A stretch of 64,000 nt of DNA from Streptomyces eurocidicus (GCF_002891295.1 NZ_LGUI01000004.1:186001-250000), one strand, 5' to 3'. Shown: positions 16,704-25,714, counted from the first letter of the stretch. Numbers and translations are program-made. Notes: a model not told the origin generated them from the letters alone.

Positions 16704-18239
16704 GTGACCGACACCCCCCACCCGGCGGCCCCCCGCGCCTACGCGCACATGAGCACCGGAAGCCGGGACTTCATCGCACGCCACGGCCTGTGGGACGACC
16801 ACCGGCGGGCCGCGGCCGCCGAACTCGAAGCGGCCCTCGAGTCCCTGGACTTCGTACGGCTCGTGTTCGCGGACCCGCACGGCCTGGCACGCTCCAAGAC
16901 CCTCACCGCCGAGGCGTTCCGCACCGTACTGCGCAACGGCATGGACCACAGCCCCGGACCGTTCGTCTTCGACACCGGGCACGCCACCGCCGTCGACTTC
17001 ACCACCGACGGCGGCGGCATCGGCGTCGAGGAACTGCGGGGCGCCGGTGACTTCGTCCTGGTGCCCGACCCGCTGACCTTCCGCGTACTGCCCTACACCG
17101 GGCCGCGCACCGGCTGGGTGATCGGCGAGGAACACCTGCGCTCCGGCGCGCCCCACCCGCTCTCCGGCCGCGCCCTGCTGCGCCGGCTCTGCGACGGGCT
17201 GCGCGAACGGGACCAGGACCTCGTCGTCGGCCTGGAGGTCGAGTGGTACCTCACCCGGCTCACGGGCGAACACTTCTCCGGCCGCCCCGGCGGATTCGGC
17301 GTCCAGGGCCACCCGCCCGCCGTCGAACCCGTCAACGGCGGCTACCAGTTCAACCTGGACGGGCTCACCGACGCCCTGGAACCGGTGATCGCGCCGCTCA
17401 CCCGGGCCCTGACCGCCCTGAACCTGCCCCTGCGCTCGGTCGAACACGAATCGGGGCCTGGGCAGCTGGAGTTCACCTTCGCACCGCAGAGCGCGCTGGA
17501 CGCGGCGGACGCCATGCTGCTCTTCCGGACCGCCACCAAGCAGATCTGCGCCCGGCTGGGCCACCACGCCTCGTTCATGGCGCTGCCCGGCATCCCCGGC
17601 TTCGACGCGAGCGGCTGGCACCTGCACCAGTCCCTGGCCCGTGCGAGCACCGGCGAGAACCTGTTCACCGACCCCGGCGGCGCCGCAGCGCTCTCGGAGA
17701 CCGGCCGGCACTACCTGGGCGGACTGCTCGACCACGCCGCCGACGCGGCCCTGCTCTGCGTGCCGACCGTCAACGGCTACCGCCGGACCGACAGCCGGTT
17801 CTCGCTGGCGCCCGGCCGTGCCGCCTGGTCCGTCGAGAGCCGTGGCGCGTTCCTGCGGGTGCTGGGCGCCCACGGCGATCCCGCGACGCACATCGAGAAC
17901 CGCATGGGTGAACCCTGCGCCAACCCCTACCTGTACCTGGCGAGCCAACTGGCCGCCGGCCTCGACGGCATGGAGCGCCGACTGGACCCCGGCGGGCCGG
18001 CCGCCGACCCGTACGACAAGGCCCTGCCCGCACTGCCGCGCAGCCTGGGCGAGGCGCTCGACGCCCTCGCCGCCAGCGACTTCTACCGGGGAGTGCTCGG
18101 CGCGCCGCTGGCCGATTGCCTGCTCCGGCTCAAGTCCAGTGAACTGCGGCGGTACACGGCATGGCAGGCTGGCACCGCGCAGGGAGACGAGGCACACGTA
18201 TCGGAATGGGAGCACCGTGAGTACTTTGCGACGTACTGA
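16704..18239 (+). CDS. Glutamine-synthetase-like gamma-glutamyl ligase
   Basis: 511 residues with the GS catalytic fold: an N-terminal beta-grasp-like part, LEVEWYLTR (metal-binding Glu), GQLEFTF near 255, the GWHLHQSLA motif near 300, VNGYRRTDSRF (substrate loop), and IENRMGEPCANPYLYLASQ. It is of the non-assimilatory type that joins the gamma-carboxyl of glutamate to amines (PuuA, anilide or hydrazine ligases). It starts at GTG with AAAGGACCGGG upstream. It lies directly after the amidase and overlaps the next gene by 23 bases. With the PuuD-like hydrolase in the left arm it suggests a gamma-glutamyl protection cycle (inference). Confidence 0.85.
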   Translation: MTDTPHPAAPRAYAHMSTGSRDFIARHGLWDDHRRAAAAELEAALESLDFVRLVFADPHGLARSKTLTAEAFRTVLRNGMDHSPGPFVFDTGHATAVDFTTDGGGIGVEELRGAGDFVLVPDPLTFRVLPYTGPRTGWVIGEEHLRSGAPHPLSGRALLRRLCDGLRERDQDLVVGLEVEWYLTRLTGEHFSGRPGGFGVQGHPPAVEPVNGGYQFNLDGLTDALEPVIAPLTRALTALNLPLRSVEHESGPGQLEFTFAPQSALDAADAMLLFRTATKQICARLGHHASFMALPGIPGFDASGWHLHQSLARASTGENLFTDPGGAAALSETGRHYLGGLLDHAADAALLCVPTVNGYRRTDSRFSLAPGRAAWSVESRGAFLRVLGAHGDPATHIENRMGEPCANPYLYLASQLAAGLDGMERRLDPGGPAADPYDKALPALPRSLGEALDALAASDFYRGVLGAPLADCLLRLKSSELRRYTAWQAGTAQGDEAHVSEWEHREYFATY

Positions 18240-19269
18240 GACCGAGGCCGGGACCTACCGCACACGCGTCGTCCGCACCGTGGAGGACCTCGCCCCCGAG
18301 ACCACCGAACTCGCCGCCGCCGCGGGCGCCTCCGAGTTCTACTACGGCCATGAGTTCCTGCGCGCCTACGAGCGGGAGCCCATCCAGCCGGTGCACGCGG
18401 TGTACTACATCGAGGTGCTCGACGAGGACGACCGCGTCATCGCCCTGACGCCATGTTACGTCCAGGGCGACCCGCTGCGGGCCCTCGGCATGGCCCCCGA
18501 CGAGAAGGCGCTGCTCAGCCACGTCTGGCACTGCAGCGACACCCAACTCGCCAGTACCCGCACCGATCCCGAGGTCGCCGGCGCGATCGTCGCGCGCATG
18601 CGGGAGATCGCCGCCTCGGCGGGGCTGGCGCGCTGCGGCTTCATCAACGTCGCCACCGGCTCGCCCACCGCGCTCGCGCTGGAGGGGGCCGGTCTGACCG
18701 GCACCGACCTGGACACCCGCTACACCGTCGACCTGGCGGCCGTGGGGAGCTGGGAGGGCTATCTGTCCTCGTTGCGCTACAACGCCCGGCGTGAGTACGC
18801 CCGGCAGCTGCGCCGCGCCGACGACTGCGGGGTGAAGGTCACCGAGCGGGTGCCGGACGGGGACGAGGACCCGGAGAGCCTCCAGATCTTCGAGGTGCTG
18901 ATGGCCAACGTCGGCTCGGCCGGTTACTACAGCAAGGAGCGCATCGCCGCGTTCCTGCGCTACACCCGCAAGGGCGCCCGCATCATCGAGGTGTCGATGG
19001 ACGGCGAGGTGATCGCCAAGGCGGTGGTCTTCCTGGAGCCGAGGAAGATCCACGCCTGGGCGGGCGGTTACGACCGCAACGCCGACACGGCGAGCGGACG
19101 GCCGTTCAGTTCGTACTACGTACTGATGTCCGCCATCATCAAGTGCGGTCTGCGGGCCGGAGTGCCCACCCTGGAGGGCGGCCGGCGGAACGGCGACTTC
19201 AAGATCCGCTACGGAATGCGTCCCCAGCCGCTCCAGGCGTTCATGACGGATTCGGGGGCGGGTGCCTGA
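18217..19269 (+). CDS. FemAB/BioF2-like acyltransferase (double-GNAT fold)
   Basis: 350 residues. LRYNARREYARQLRR near 185-200, the SAGYYSKERI segment, and FLEPRKIHAWAGGYD followed by LEGGRRNGDFKIRYGM near 310-325 are the pattern of the peptidoglycan-branching FemAB-like and COG3146-type proteins. Members of this group use aminoacyl-tRNA or acyl thioesters to acylate amines, and some act as peptide ligases in natural-product clusters. It starts at GTG 18217 with GGGAG upstream and is the last gene of the right arm before a strong terminator. Inferred role: the final amide bond to an amino acid. Confidence 0.7.
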   Translation: MSTLRRTETEAGTYRTRVVRTVEDLAPETTELAAAAGASEFYYGHEFLRAYEREPIQPVHAVYYIEVLDEDDRVIALTPCYVQGDPLRALGMAPDEKALLSHVWHCSDTQLASTRTDPEVAGAIVARMREIAASAGLARCGFINVATGSPTALALEGAGLTGTDLDTRYTVDLAAVGSWEGYLSSLRYNARREYARQLRRADDCGVKVTERVPDGDEDPESLQIFEVLMANVGSAGYYSKERIAAFLRYTRKGARIIEVSMDGEVIAKAVVFLEPRKIHAWAGGYDRNADTASGRPFSSYYVLMSAIIKCGLRAGVPTLEGGRRNGDFKIRYGMRPQPLQAFMTDSGAGA

Positions 19270-19299
19270 CGCGCGGGAGAGCCGGTCGCGCGTAGCCGA

Positions 19300-19334
19300 C
19301 CCGGCGAAGCCCCGGCGCCCGGGGCTTCGCCGGG
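19300..19334 (+). terminator. Strong terminator of the right arm
   Basis: A perfect 16-base inverted repeat (19300-19315 and 19319-19334) with a 3-base loop, beginning 30 bases after the last gene. The rest of 19270-19626 holds no convincing gene; AGGAG before 19627 serves the next MFS gene. Confidence 0.85.
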
Positions 19335-19626
19335 CGAGCCCTCGCGCGCCCGGGGCGCGGCAGTGCGACCGCCGCGGGGACGGCTGAAACCATTGAGCCC
19401 CCCTGTGCGCGGGTGAATCCTGTGGCTAGCCTGAGTGATGAGCCGTCAGGCGAGGTGCCGGGCGGTGTGCATCACCCGACCGAGGGATGTTCCTCGCAGA
19501 ACGGGACTCGCCGGGCAACGGTCGGTGGTCCCCGGGGCGTCCACCGGGGCAGGGAACGGGACCGGCCCGTCCCTCGCCCTCCGGGGCCGTCCCTTCCCGG
19601 GACGCCGGCTCACCGCAGGAGACGAG

Positions 19627-20835
19627 ATGAGGATCGAGCACGTCGCCCCTCCGGCCGCCGCACCACATCCGGCGGCCGGGAACCGGCTCAGGTTCCGGGG
19701 CGTCTTCTACACCCTGCTGCTCCTCATCGCGGGCACCAACATCCCCACGCCCCTCTACCACGGCCTGCAACAGCGATTCGGATTCTCCTCACTGACGGTG
19801 ACGCTCCTCTTCGCCGCGTACGTGGCGGTCCTCGTCCCCTCCCTGCTGTTCTTCGGGCCGCTCTCCGACGCCCTCGGGCGGCGCCGGGTCCTGGTCCCCG
19901 CCGTGGCCGTCGCCGCCCTGGGATCCGTGGTCTTCGCGCTCGCCACCGATCTCGCCTGGCTCTTCGGCGCCCGCCTGCTCCAGGGCGTCGCCGTCGGGGC
20001 CGCCTCCGGCCCCCTCACCGCGGCGCTGAACGAGGCCGAGCCCACCGGGGACCGCCGGCGCGCCGCCCTGGCCGCCACCCTCGCCTCCGCGGGCGGCCTG
20101 GGAGCGGGCCCGCTGCTCGCCGGTCTCCTGGCGCAGTACGGCCCGGCGCCCTACCGGCTGCCGTTCGTCGTCGAGATCGTCCTCCTGGGCCCCGCGCTCA
20201 TCGCCGTGGCCCTCCTGCCCGCCGACCGGCCCGCCACCGCGTGGCGACCGCGCCGCCCGTCGATCCCCCCGGCCGTGCGCGGGGTCTTCGGCACCAGCGC
20301 GGCGGTCAGCTTTCTGGGCTTCACCGTGGTCGGCCTGTTCCTCACCCTGGTGCCCGCCTACGTGACCGGCCTGTCCGGCAGCGACAACGTGGCGCTCTCC
20401 GGCGGCGCGGTCGCGCTGATGCTGTGCTGCGCCTGCGGTGCCCAGCTCCTCGCCTACGGCGGGAACGCGCACACCCTCCAGACCTCGGGACTGGCCCTGC
20501 TCGCCACGGGCTCGGTGCTGCTCGCCGCGGCCGGAGCCGTCGCCTCCCTGCCCCTGCTCGGCACGGCCACCGTGCTGGGCGGGGTGGGGCAGGGCAGGCT
20601 GTACCTCGGCAGCATCACGGAGGTGAACCGCGCCGCGCCGCCGCACCGTTCCGCCGACGTCCTCTCCAGCTTCTACGTCGTCGGTTACTTCGGTGTCGCG
20701 GTCCCGGTCATCGGCTGCGGCCTCCTGGCCCGGCGCACCGGCCTCCCGCTCGCCGTGCAGTCGTTCACGGTGGCCGTCGCCGTCCTCTGCCTGGCCGCAC
20801 TGCTCGTCCTGCGCCGCCGCTCGCGCCCCACCTAG
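19627..20835 (+). CDS. MFS transporter
   Basis: 402 residues with about 12 transmembrane segments. GTNIPTPLYHGLQQRFGFS opens helix 1, and the loop SDALGRRRVLVP (helices 2-3) carries the MFS signature. It starts at ATG 19627 with AGGAG upstream, although the frame is open to 19435; the upstream translation is low-complexity and basic. It is separated from the two-armed cluster by a strong terminator, so a role in exporting its product is possible but weaker than for the left-arm MFS. Confidence 0.8.
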   Translation: MRIEHVAPPAAAPHPAAGNRLRFRGVFYTLLLLIAGTNIPTPLYHGLQQRFGFSSLTVTLLFAAYVAVLVPSLLFFGPLSDALGRRRVLVPAVAVAALGSVVFALATDLAWLFGARLLQGVAVGAASGPLTAALNEAEPTGDRRRAALAATLASAGGLGAGPLLAGLLAQYGPAPYRLPFVVEIVLLGPALIAVALLPADRPATAWRPRRPSIPPAVRGVFGTSAAVSFLGFTVVGLFLTLVPAYVTGLSGSDNVALSGGAVALMLCCACGAQLLAYGGNAHTLQTSGLALLATGSVLLAAAGAVASLPLLGTATVLGGVGQGRLYLGSITEVNRAAPPHRSADVLSSFYVVGYFGVAVPVIGCGLLARRTGLPLAVQSFTVAVAVLCLAALLVLRRRSRPT

Positions 20836-20854
20836 GGCGGGGCCTGCCGGCCTC

Positions 20855-22126
20855 TCACCACGCCCAGGACTCGAACAGCGCCGTGATCCCCAGCCCTCCG
20901 GCGATGCCCAGCATGGCCAGACCACGGCCGCCCGGCGACGGCAGCCCGGGGCAGGGGTCCCGGACCAGCTGGGAGAACAACCGGGTCACCAGGATCGCCC
21001 CGGAGGCCCCGTAAGGATGCCCGAGCGCGAGCGCGCCCCCGTCCCTGTTCACCCCCTCGGGATCGATCCCCAGAGCGTCCAGCGACGCCAGCACCTGTGC
21101 GGCGAACGCCTCGTTGAACTCGACGCGGTCCACCGAGCCCGGATCCAGACCGGGGTTGCGGGCCACGAGCCTGCGGGTGGCGGCGACGGGGCCGACCCCG
21201 AGCAGGTTCGGGTGCACGCCCGCGGTCGCCGCGTCGACGAACCCCAGCCCCCGCACATGGCCGAGCCGCCGGGCCGCCGCCACGCTGGTCACCACGACCA
21301 TCGACGCCCCGTCGTTGAGGGGACAGGAGTTCCCCGCGGTGACCGTGCCCTCCGGAGCGAAGACCGGCGGGAGCGCGGCCAGCGCCGCCAGGGACGTACC
21401 CGGGCGCGGGCACTCGTCCTCCGTGACCTCGCCACCCGCCGTGACCACCGGCACGACCTCCCCGGTGAACCGGCCCTTCCGCCGTGCGTCCACCGCGCGG
21501 CGGTGGCTGCGCAGCGCGAACTCGTCCTGCCGCCGCCGGGACACGCCGAACGCGGCGGCCACGTTCTCCGCGGCCACGCCCATGTCCGGGTCGCCGACGG
21601 AGTCCGGTGCGAAGCGGGCCCGGGCGTAGAAGCGCGGCAGCGCGCCGGGGCGCGCGGGCGGGCTCACCCTCCAGGGCGCGGTGCTGACGCTCTCGCCCCC
21701 GCCCGCCAGATACAGCTCACCCGCCCCTGCCGTGACCAGCCGGCAGGCGAGGACGATCGCCTCCAGGCCCGAACCGCACTGCCGGTCCACGGTGACACCC
21801 GGCACGCCGACCGGCAGCCCGGCCTCCAGCGCCGCCAGCCGGGCCGGATTGCCCCCGCCACCGGCGGCGTTGCCGACCACGACGTCGTCCACCAGCGCCG
21901 GGTCGGCGCGCGCGTCCGCGAGGACGCCCCGGATCACGGTGGCCAGCAGCCCGGAGAGCTCGATCCCGGCCAGCACGCCGCCCGCCCGCCCCACGGCCGT
22001 ACGGCGGGCGGCGATGACGACGGGCCGCCGGTCGTCGGGCGGCGGGGGAGGGGCCGTACGGCGGGGGCGCCCGGCCGTGGTGTCCGTCCCGGCCGCCGCC
22101 CCCGCCGCGTCCTCAGCCCGTGCCAC
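20855..22126 (-). CDS. Thiolase-fold enzyme lacking the C-terminal catalytic cysteine
   Basis: 423 residues. The acyl-accepting Cys117 is in VDRQCGSGLEA, NEAFAAQ and GHPYGASG (His370) are intact, but the usual C-terminal Cys-(I/V)-GGG reads LGIAGGLG, with Gly407 where the proton-transfer Cys belongs. Ordinary thiolases need that Cys for Claisen chemistry, so this one may do a slower condensation, an acyl transfer or a different reaction. A disordered Pro-rich N-terminus of about 30 residues precedes the fold. It overlaps the acyl-CoA ligase gene by 14 bases and is the last gene of the transporter and acyl-activation operon of the biotin island. Confidence 0.85.
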   Translation of the reverse strand: MARAEDAAGAAAGTDTTAGRPRRTAPPPPPDDRRPVVIAARRTAVGRAGGVLAGIELSGLLATVIRGVLADARADPALVDDVVVGNAAGGGGNPARLAALEAGLPVGVPGVTVDRQCGSGLEAIVLACRLVTAGAGELYLAGGGESVSTAPWRVSPPARPGALPRFYARARFAPDSVGDPDMGVAAENVAAAFGVSRRRQDEFALRSHRRAVDARRKGRFTGEVVPVVTAGGEVTEDECPRPGTSLAALAALPPVFAPEGTVTAGNSCPLNDGASMVVVTSVAAARRLGHVRGLGFVDAATAGVHPNLLGVGPVAATRRLVARNPGLDPGSVDRVEFNEAFAAQVLASLDALGIDPEGVNRDGGALALGHPYGASGAILVTRLFSQLVRDPCPGLPSPGGRGLAMLGIAGGLGITALFESWAW

Positions 22127-23726
22127 GGTCGTCTCCCGACGGCAGCGGGACGAGCCGCGCGTCGCCGTCGGCGATCCACCGGTCGATCACCCCGCGCGCG
22201 ATCTTGCCACTGGAGGTGAGCGGCCACCGGTCGAGCGTGTAGACCCGCCGGGGCACCTTGTAGCGGGCCAGGGAAGGACGGCACAGGTCGAGCAGCCGCG
22301 CCTGGGTGAGCCCGGCCGCGCCGGGGCCCGTGACCACGGCGACCAGGACCCGGCCGAGGTAGCCGTCCGGCACGCTGGTGACCACCGCCTGCTCGATCTG
22401 CGGCAGCCCGGCCAGGGCCTGCTCCACCTCCGAGGGGTAGACGTTCAGCCCACCGCTGATCACCATCTCGCCGCGGCCGACGAGGTGGAGGTGCCCGTCG
22501 GCGCCGAGCCGCCCCATGTCGCCGACGGTGGCCCAGGCCCCGTCCACGCGATACCCCTCGTCGTCGTCCCACAGATAACCGTCGCAGCGCAGCGGGGTGC
22601 GGACGTGCACCGTACCCGTGCCGCCCGGAGGCAGGACGGTGCCGCGCGGGCCGTCGCGCACCTGGAGCTCCACCCCGGGAAAGGGGACGCCCACGTCGAG
22701 GCCGCCCGGCCGCCCGTCGGCCGCGCCGGAAGCCGCCGCCCGGGTGGCGTCCCGTACGCCGCCCAGCTCGCGCACGGTGATGAAGCCGAGCTCGGAGGCT
22801 CCGTAGTACTCGGTGATCCGCGCGTCGGGCAGCACCTTCGCGAGGTCGGGCAGCAGACTCGGCGGCAGCTTGGCGGCGCCGGTGACCACGGTGTCCACAC
22901 CGGGGAAGCGCCGGCCGCCGGCGGCCGCGCACAGCGCCGTCAGCATGGTCGGGGCCACGACCAGACGGCGGACCCCGCCGGCCGCCAGGCGCTCGGTGAA
23001 CGCGGCGGGGCCGAAGGCCCGCAGACCGTGGAAGGCCACCCCGGCGGACAGGCACTCGGCGAGCGCGTACAGGCTCAGACCGTGGGCCAGCGGGCCGGGT
23101 GCGAGCGTGGCCCGGTCGGCGCCCATGCCCGGCACCGAGCGGCCCAGCGACAGGCTGGTGCGCCACGATCCGCGCGTACGGCGGAACGCCTTGGGCACTC
23201 CGGTGGTCCCGGAGGTGAAGCCGACCAGGAAGGCCGACGTCCCCTCCCCGGCCGTCAGACGGCGGGCCGGATCGGCGGGTGAGTGGGCGTCGCGCCAGGC
23301 TCCGTACCCGTCCGGGCGGCCGTCGGCCGTGAGGACGGGGACGCCCAGCGCCTCGGCCACGCCGCGCAGGTCCTCCCGGCCGTCGGGGACGACCAGCAGA
23401 TCGGGCCGGAGCCGGTCGAGCACGGCCTCCGTCTGCCGGTGCCCCCACTGCGGGTCCAGGACCGCGCAGGCCCCGTCGGCCGCCGTCGCGCCGATGAGGA
23501 GCTCGGCGAAGCACGGGTCGTTCCCGGTGGCGACGGCCAGCAGCCGGGCCCCGTCGGCGAGCCAGTCCCGGCGCCGGGCCGGGACGGCGGCGCGGAGCCC
23601 GGCCGCGACCGCGGCGGCCCGTGCGGCGAGCTGCCGGTGCGTGAGGACGTCGTGGTCCATGACGAACGCGGGGAGGTCCGCTTCGGGTCCGGCCGCCGTG
23701 CGGGCGACCCGGTGGGCCACCGGCAT
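22113..23726 (-). CDS. AMP-forming acyl-CoA ligase
   Basis: 537 residues of the ANL superfamily. The P-loop FTSGTTGVPK is at 170-179, YYGASELG is the aromatic/Glu motif, VGDMG and SGGLNVYPSEVE are the hinge region, and TSSGKIAR near 515 carries the catalytic Lys. It would adenylate a carboxylic acid and pass it to CoA or to an ACP. Next to bioY and inside a biotin island, a dicarboxylic or medium-chain acid such as pimelate or its precursor is a natural guess, but the pocket cannot be read here. Six bases separate it from bioY. Confidence 0.85.
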   Translation of the reverse strand: MPVAHRVARTAAGPEADLPAFVMDHDVLTHRQLAARAAAVAAGLRAAVPARRRDWLADGARLLAVATGNDPCFAELLIGATAADGACAVLDPQWGHRQTEAVLDRLRPDLLVVPDGREDLRGVAEALGVPVLTADGRPDGYGAWRDAHSPADPARRLTAGEGTSAFLVGFTSGTTGVPKAFRRTRGSWRTSLSLGRSVPGMGADRATLAPGPLAHGLSLYALAECLSAGVAFHGLRAFGPAAFTERLAAGGVRRLVVAPTMLTALCAAAGGRRFPGVDTVVTGAAKLPPSLLPDLAKVLPDARITEYYGASELGFITVRELGGVRDATRAAASGAADGRPGGLDVGVPFPGVELQVRDGPRGTVLPPGGTGTVHVRTPLRCDGYLWDDDEGYRVDGAWATVGDMGRLGADGHLHLVGRGEMVISGGLNVYPSEVEQALAGLPQIEQAVVTSVPDGYLGRVLVAVVTGPGAAGLTQARLLDLCRPSLARYKVPRRVYTLDRWPLTSSGKIARGVIDRWIADGDARLVPLPSGDDRGTG

Positions 23727-23732
23727 GTCCGC

Positions 23733-24335
23733 TCACCTCCGTTCGATCGGGTACGCCTGCCGTACGTTCTGGGCGACCAGCCCCGCCACCACGGCCTTGA
23801 ACGCGTCGCCCGGCAGGAAGTACAGGGCGGTGACGGTCGACTGCCGCAGGCTCAGACCGGTCGAGACGGAGGTCCAGGGCACGCCCAGGGCGTAGACGAC
23901 GAGGATCCCGCCGACGAGGCAGGCCACCACCGTGGCCGCCTGCCGGGCCGGCCGCGACCGCGGCCGCGTGGCGAGGACGGTGACCAGCAGACCGGTGACG
24001 AACGCGCCGGGGATCCAGCCGAGCAGATAGCCGCCCGTGGGACCGGGGACCACCCCGAAGCCGCCCCTGCCCCCGGCCAGCACGGGCAGCCCCGCGATCG
24101 TCAGCAGCACCACCAAGGCGCACGCGAGGGCACCCCTGACCGGGCCCAGCACGGCGCCCGCCAGCATCACCCCGAGCGTCTGGAGGGTGATCGGGACACC
24201 GGCGACGCCCAGGTCGACCGGCGGGACCAGCCCCAGCACCACGATGATCGCGCAGAACAGCGCGATCAGGACGACGTCCTTGGTCTCCATGCGCCGGCGA
24301 GCGGCTCTCCTGCGGGGGGTGTGCGAGCTCGTCAT
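23733..24335 (-). CDS. bioY: BioY, substrate-binding membrane subunit of a biotin ECF transporter
   Basis: 200 residues with about six hydrophobic segments. PITLQTLGVMLAGAVLG and VPGPTGGYLLGWIPGAF are hallmark BioY sequences for biotin capture. A basic N-terminus (RRRAARRR) marks the cytoplasmic side. It overlaps ecfT by four bases (24332-24335) and belongs to a BioM-BioN-BioY set. It allows uptake of biotin or a close analogue from outside. Confidence 0.92.
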   Translation of the reverse strand: MTSSHTPRRRAARRRMETKDVVLIALFCAIIVVLGLVPPVDLGVAGVPITLQTLGVMLAGAVLGPVRGALACALVVLLTIAGLPVLAGGRGGFGVVPGPTGGYLLGWIPGAFVTGLLVTVLATRPRSRPARQAATVVACLVGGILVVYALGVPWTSVSTGLSLRQSTVTALYFLPGDAFKAVVAGLVAQNVRQAYPIERR

Positions 24336-25039
24336 CCGGTGGCCTCTTCGTCCTTACGGCCGGCGGGGGCGGGGGAGCGGGCCGGGGGCGGCGCGGCGGC
24401 CGCGCCGCCGCGTTCCGTGTGCCGGGCGGCCGGCGGCGGGTAGCAACGGGCGTCCACGGCCGCCGCGATGTCCTCGGCGGACTTCAGCATCCGCACGGCC
24501 AGCGGGACCAGCAGCGCGACCGGGCTCCCCGACAGGCCCCGGGCGGCCTGGGCCTCCCGGATGTCGTGGAAGCGGTGGAACGCCTCGGGGATGAACCGCA
24601 GCGCCAGCGAGACCGCCAGCCCGACGGCGGCCGCGTTCACCAGCCGGGTGCGCTCCAACGGGCGGAGCGCCCGCTCCAGGACGTCGAGGATGTCCGAGGT
24701 GCGGGTGGTGAGCGTGACGGCCAGCGCGGCAAGCAGGAGAGTGCACAGCCGCAGGCCCACGGTGACGGCGGTGGCGGCCGACTGGAAGACGGCGGCGGCT
24801 GCCGGCACGAGCGCCAGGACGACGAACGGTCCGGTCAGATGACGCGCCAACTGCCTCGGCGGCGTCCGGACCGACAGCAGCGCGACCGCCGCCAGGCCCG
24901 CGCAGGGGCCGAGCACGGCGGGGGAGCGGACGAGGAACACGCCGATGCCCGCGAGCAGCAGGACCGACAACTTCCAGTCGGCGCGGGCGCGGTGCAGCGG
25001 TGTGTCACCGGGCAGGTAGAGCGAGAGCCGTGGCGTCAT
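24332..25039 (-). CDS. bioN: EcfT/BioN energy-coupling membrane protein
   Basis: 235 residues with several transmembrane helices and the two ATPase-coupling helices of EcfT proteins: EAQAARG near 178 and AAVDARCY near 208, the paired Ala-Arg-Gly motifs that dock on EcfA. A Pro/Ala-rich cytoplasmic tail follows. I start it at ATG 25039, which forms an ATGA overlap with the ATPase stop; a longer start (MVRGALL) is possible. It links ATP hydrolysis to BioY. Confidence 0.9.
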   Translation of the reverse strand: MTPRLSLYLPGDTPLHRARADWKLSVLLLAGIGVFLVRSPAVLGPCAGLAAVALLSVRTPPRQLARHLTGPFVVLALVPAAAAVFQSAATAVTVGLRLCTLLLAALAVTLTTRTSDILDVLERALRPLERTRLVNAAAVGLAVSLALRFIPEAFHRFHDIREAQAARGLSGSPVALLVPLAVRMLKSAEDIAAAVDARCYPPPAARHTERGGAAAAPPPARSPAPAGRKDEEATG

Positions 25040-25713
25040 GAGCAGTGCTCCACGTACCACGGGACGGCGATCCGGGGTTTGCCGTCGTGGACGACACGGC
25101 CCTCGTCCAGGACGAGTACGCGGTCGTACCCGGTCAGCAGGTCCAGGTCGTGGGTGACGACGACGGCCTGCTGCGGCAGGGCGGCGACGGCGGCCCGGAT
25201 GACATTGCGGTTGCGCAGGTCGAGCAGGGTGGTCGGTTCGTCGAGGACGACCAGCTCGGGCCGCATCACCAGCACCGCGGCCAGCGCCACCAGCTGCTTC
25301 TCGCCGCCGCTGAGCGCGTGGCTGGGGCGGTCGGCCAGGTGGGCTATGCCGAAGTGCGCCAACTGCCGCTCCACGCGCTCCGGTATCTCCCGGCGGGGCA
25401 CCCCGGTGTTCTTCAGACCGAACGCCAGGTCCTCGCGGACGATGGGCAGCACGATCTGGTTGTCAGGGTTCTGGAAGACGAATCCGACGCGCTTGCGGAT
25501 GGCCCGCGCGTCCTCGGCGGTGTCCAGGCCGTCCACCCGGACGGTCCCCTCACCGGGCAGGACCAGGCCGTTGAGCAGCCGGGCCAGGGTGCTCTTGCCG
25601 GAGCCGTTGGCCCCGATCAGACCGATGCGGGGCTCGGACAGCTCCAGGGTGAGGTCCTGGAGGACGGCGCGGGAACCGAAGCGGACGGTGACGGCGTCCA
25701 GGGTGACGCGCAC
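25036..25713 (-). CDS. bioM: EcfA/BioM ATP-binding subunit
   Basis: 225 residues of an ABC ATPase: Walker A GANGSGKST (34-42), Q-loop FVFQNPDNQI (the ECF-type FQNPDNQ), signature ALSGGEKQLVALA, Walker B LVVLDEPTT, and H-loop VVVTHDLDLL. It is a single ATPase, so the transporter would use a homodimer. It starts one base after the thioesterase stop. BioMNY genes are often induced by biotin shortage; no operator is obvious here. Confidence 0.93.
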   Translation of the reverse strand: MRVTLDAVTVRFGSRAVLQDLTLELSEPRIGLIGANGSGKSTLARLLNGLVLPGEGTVRVDGLDTAEDARAIRKRVGFVFQNPDNQIVLPIVREDLAFGLKNTGVPRREIPERVERQLAHFGIAHLADRPSHALSGGEKQLVALAAVLVMRPELVVLDEPTTLLDLRNRNVIRAAVAALPQQAVVVTHDLDLLTGYDRVLVLDEGRVVHDGKPRIAVPWYVEHCS

Positions 25714-25714
25714 G

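Noticed and set aside
21934..24123. A 729-residue minus-strand frame
   Set aside because: Arg/Pro/Gly-rich shadow of the acyl-CoA ligase and thiolase frames.
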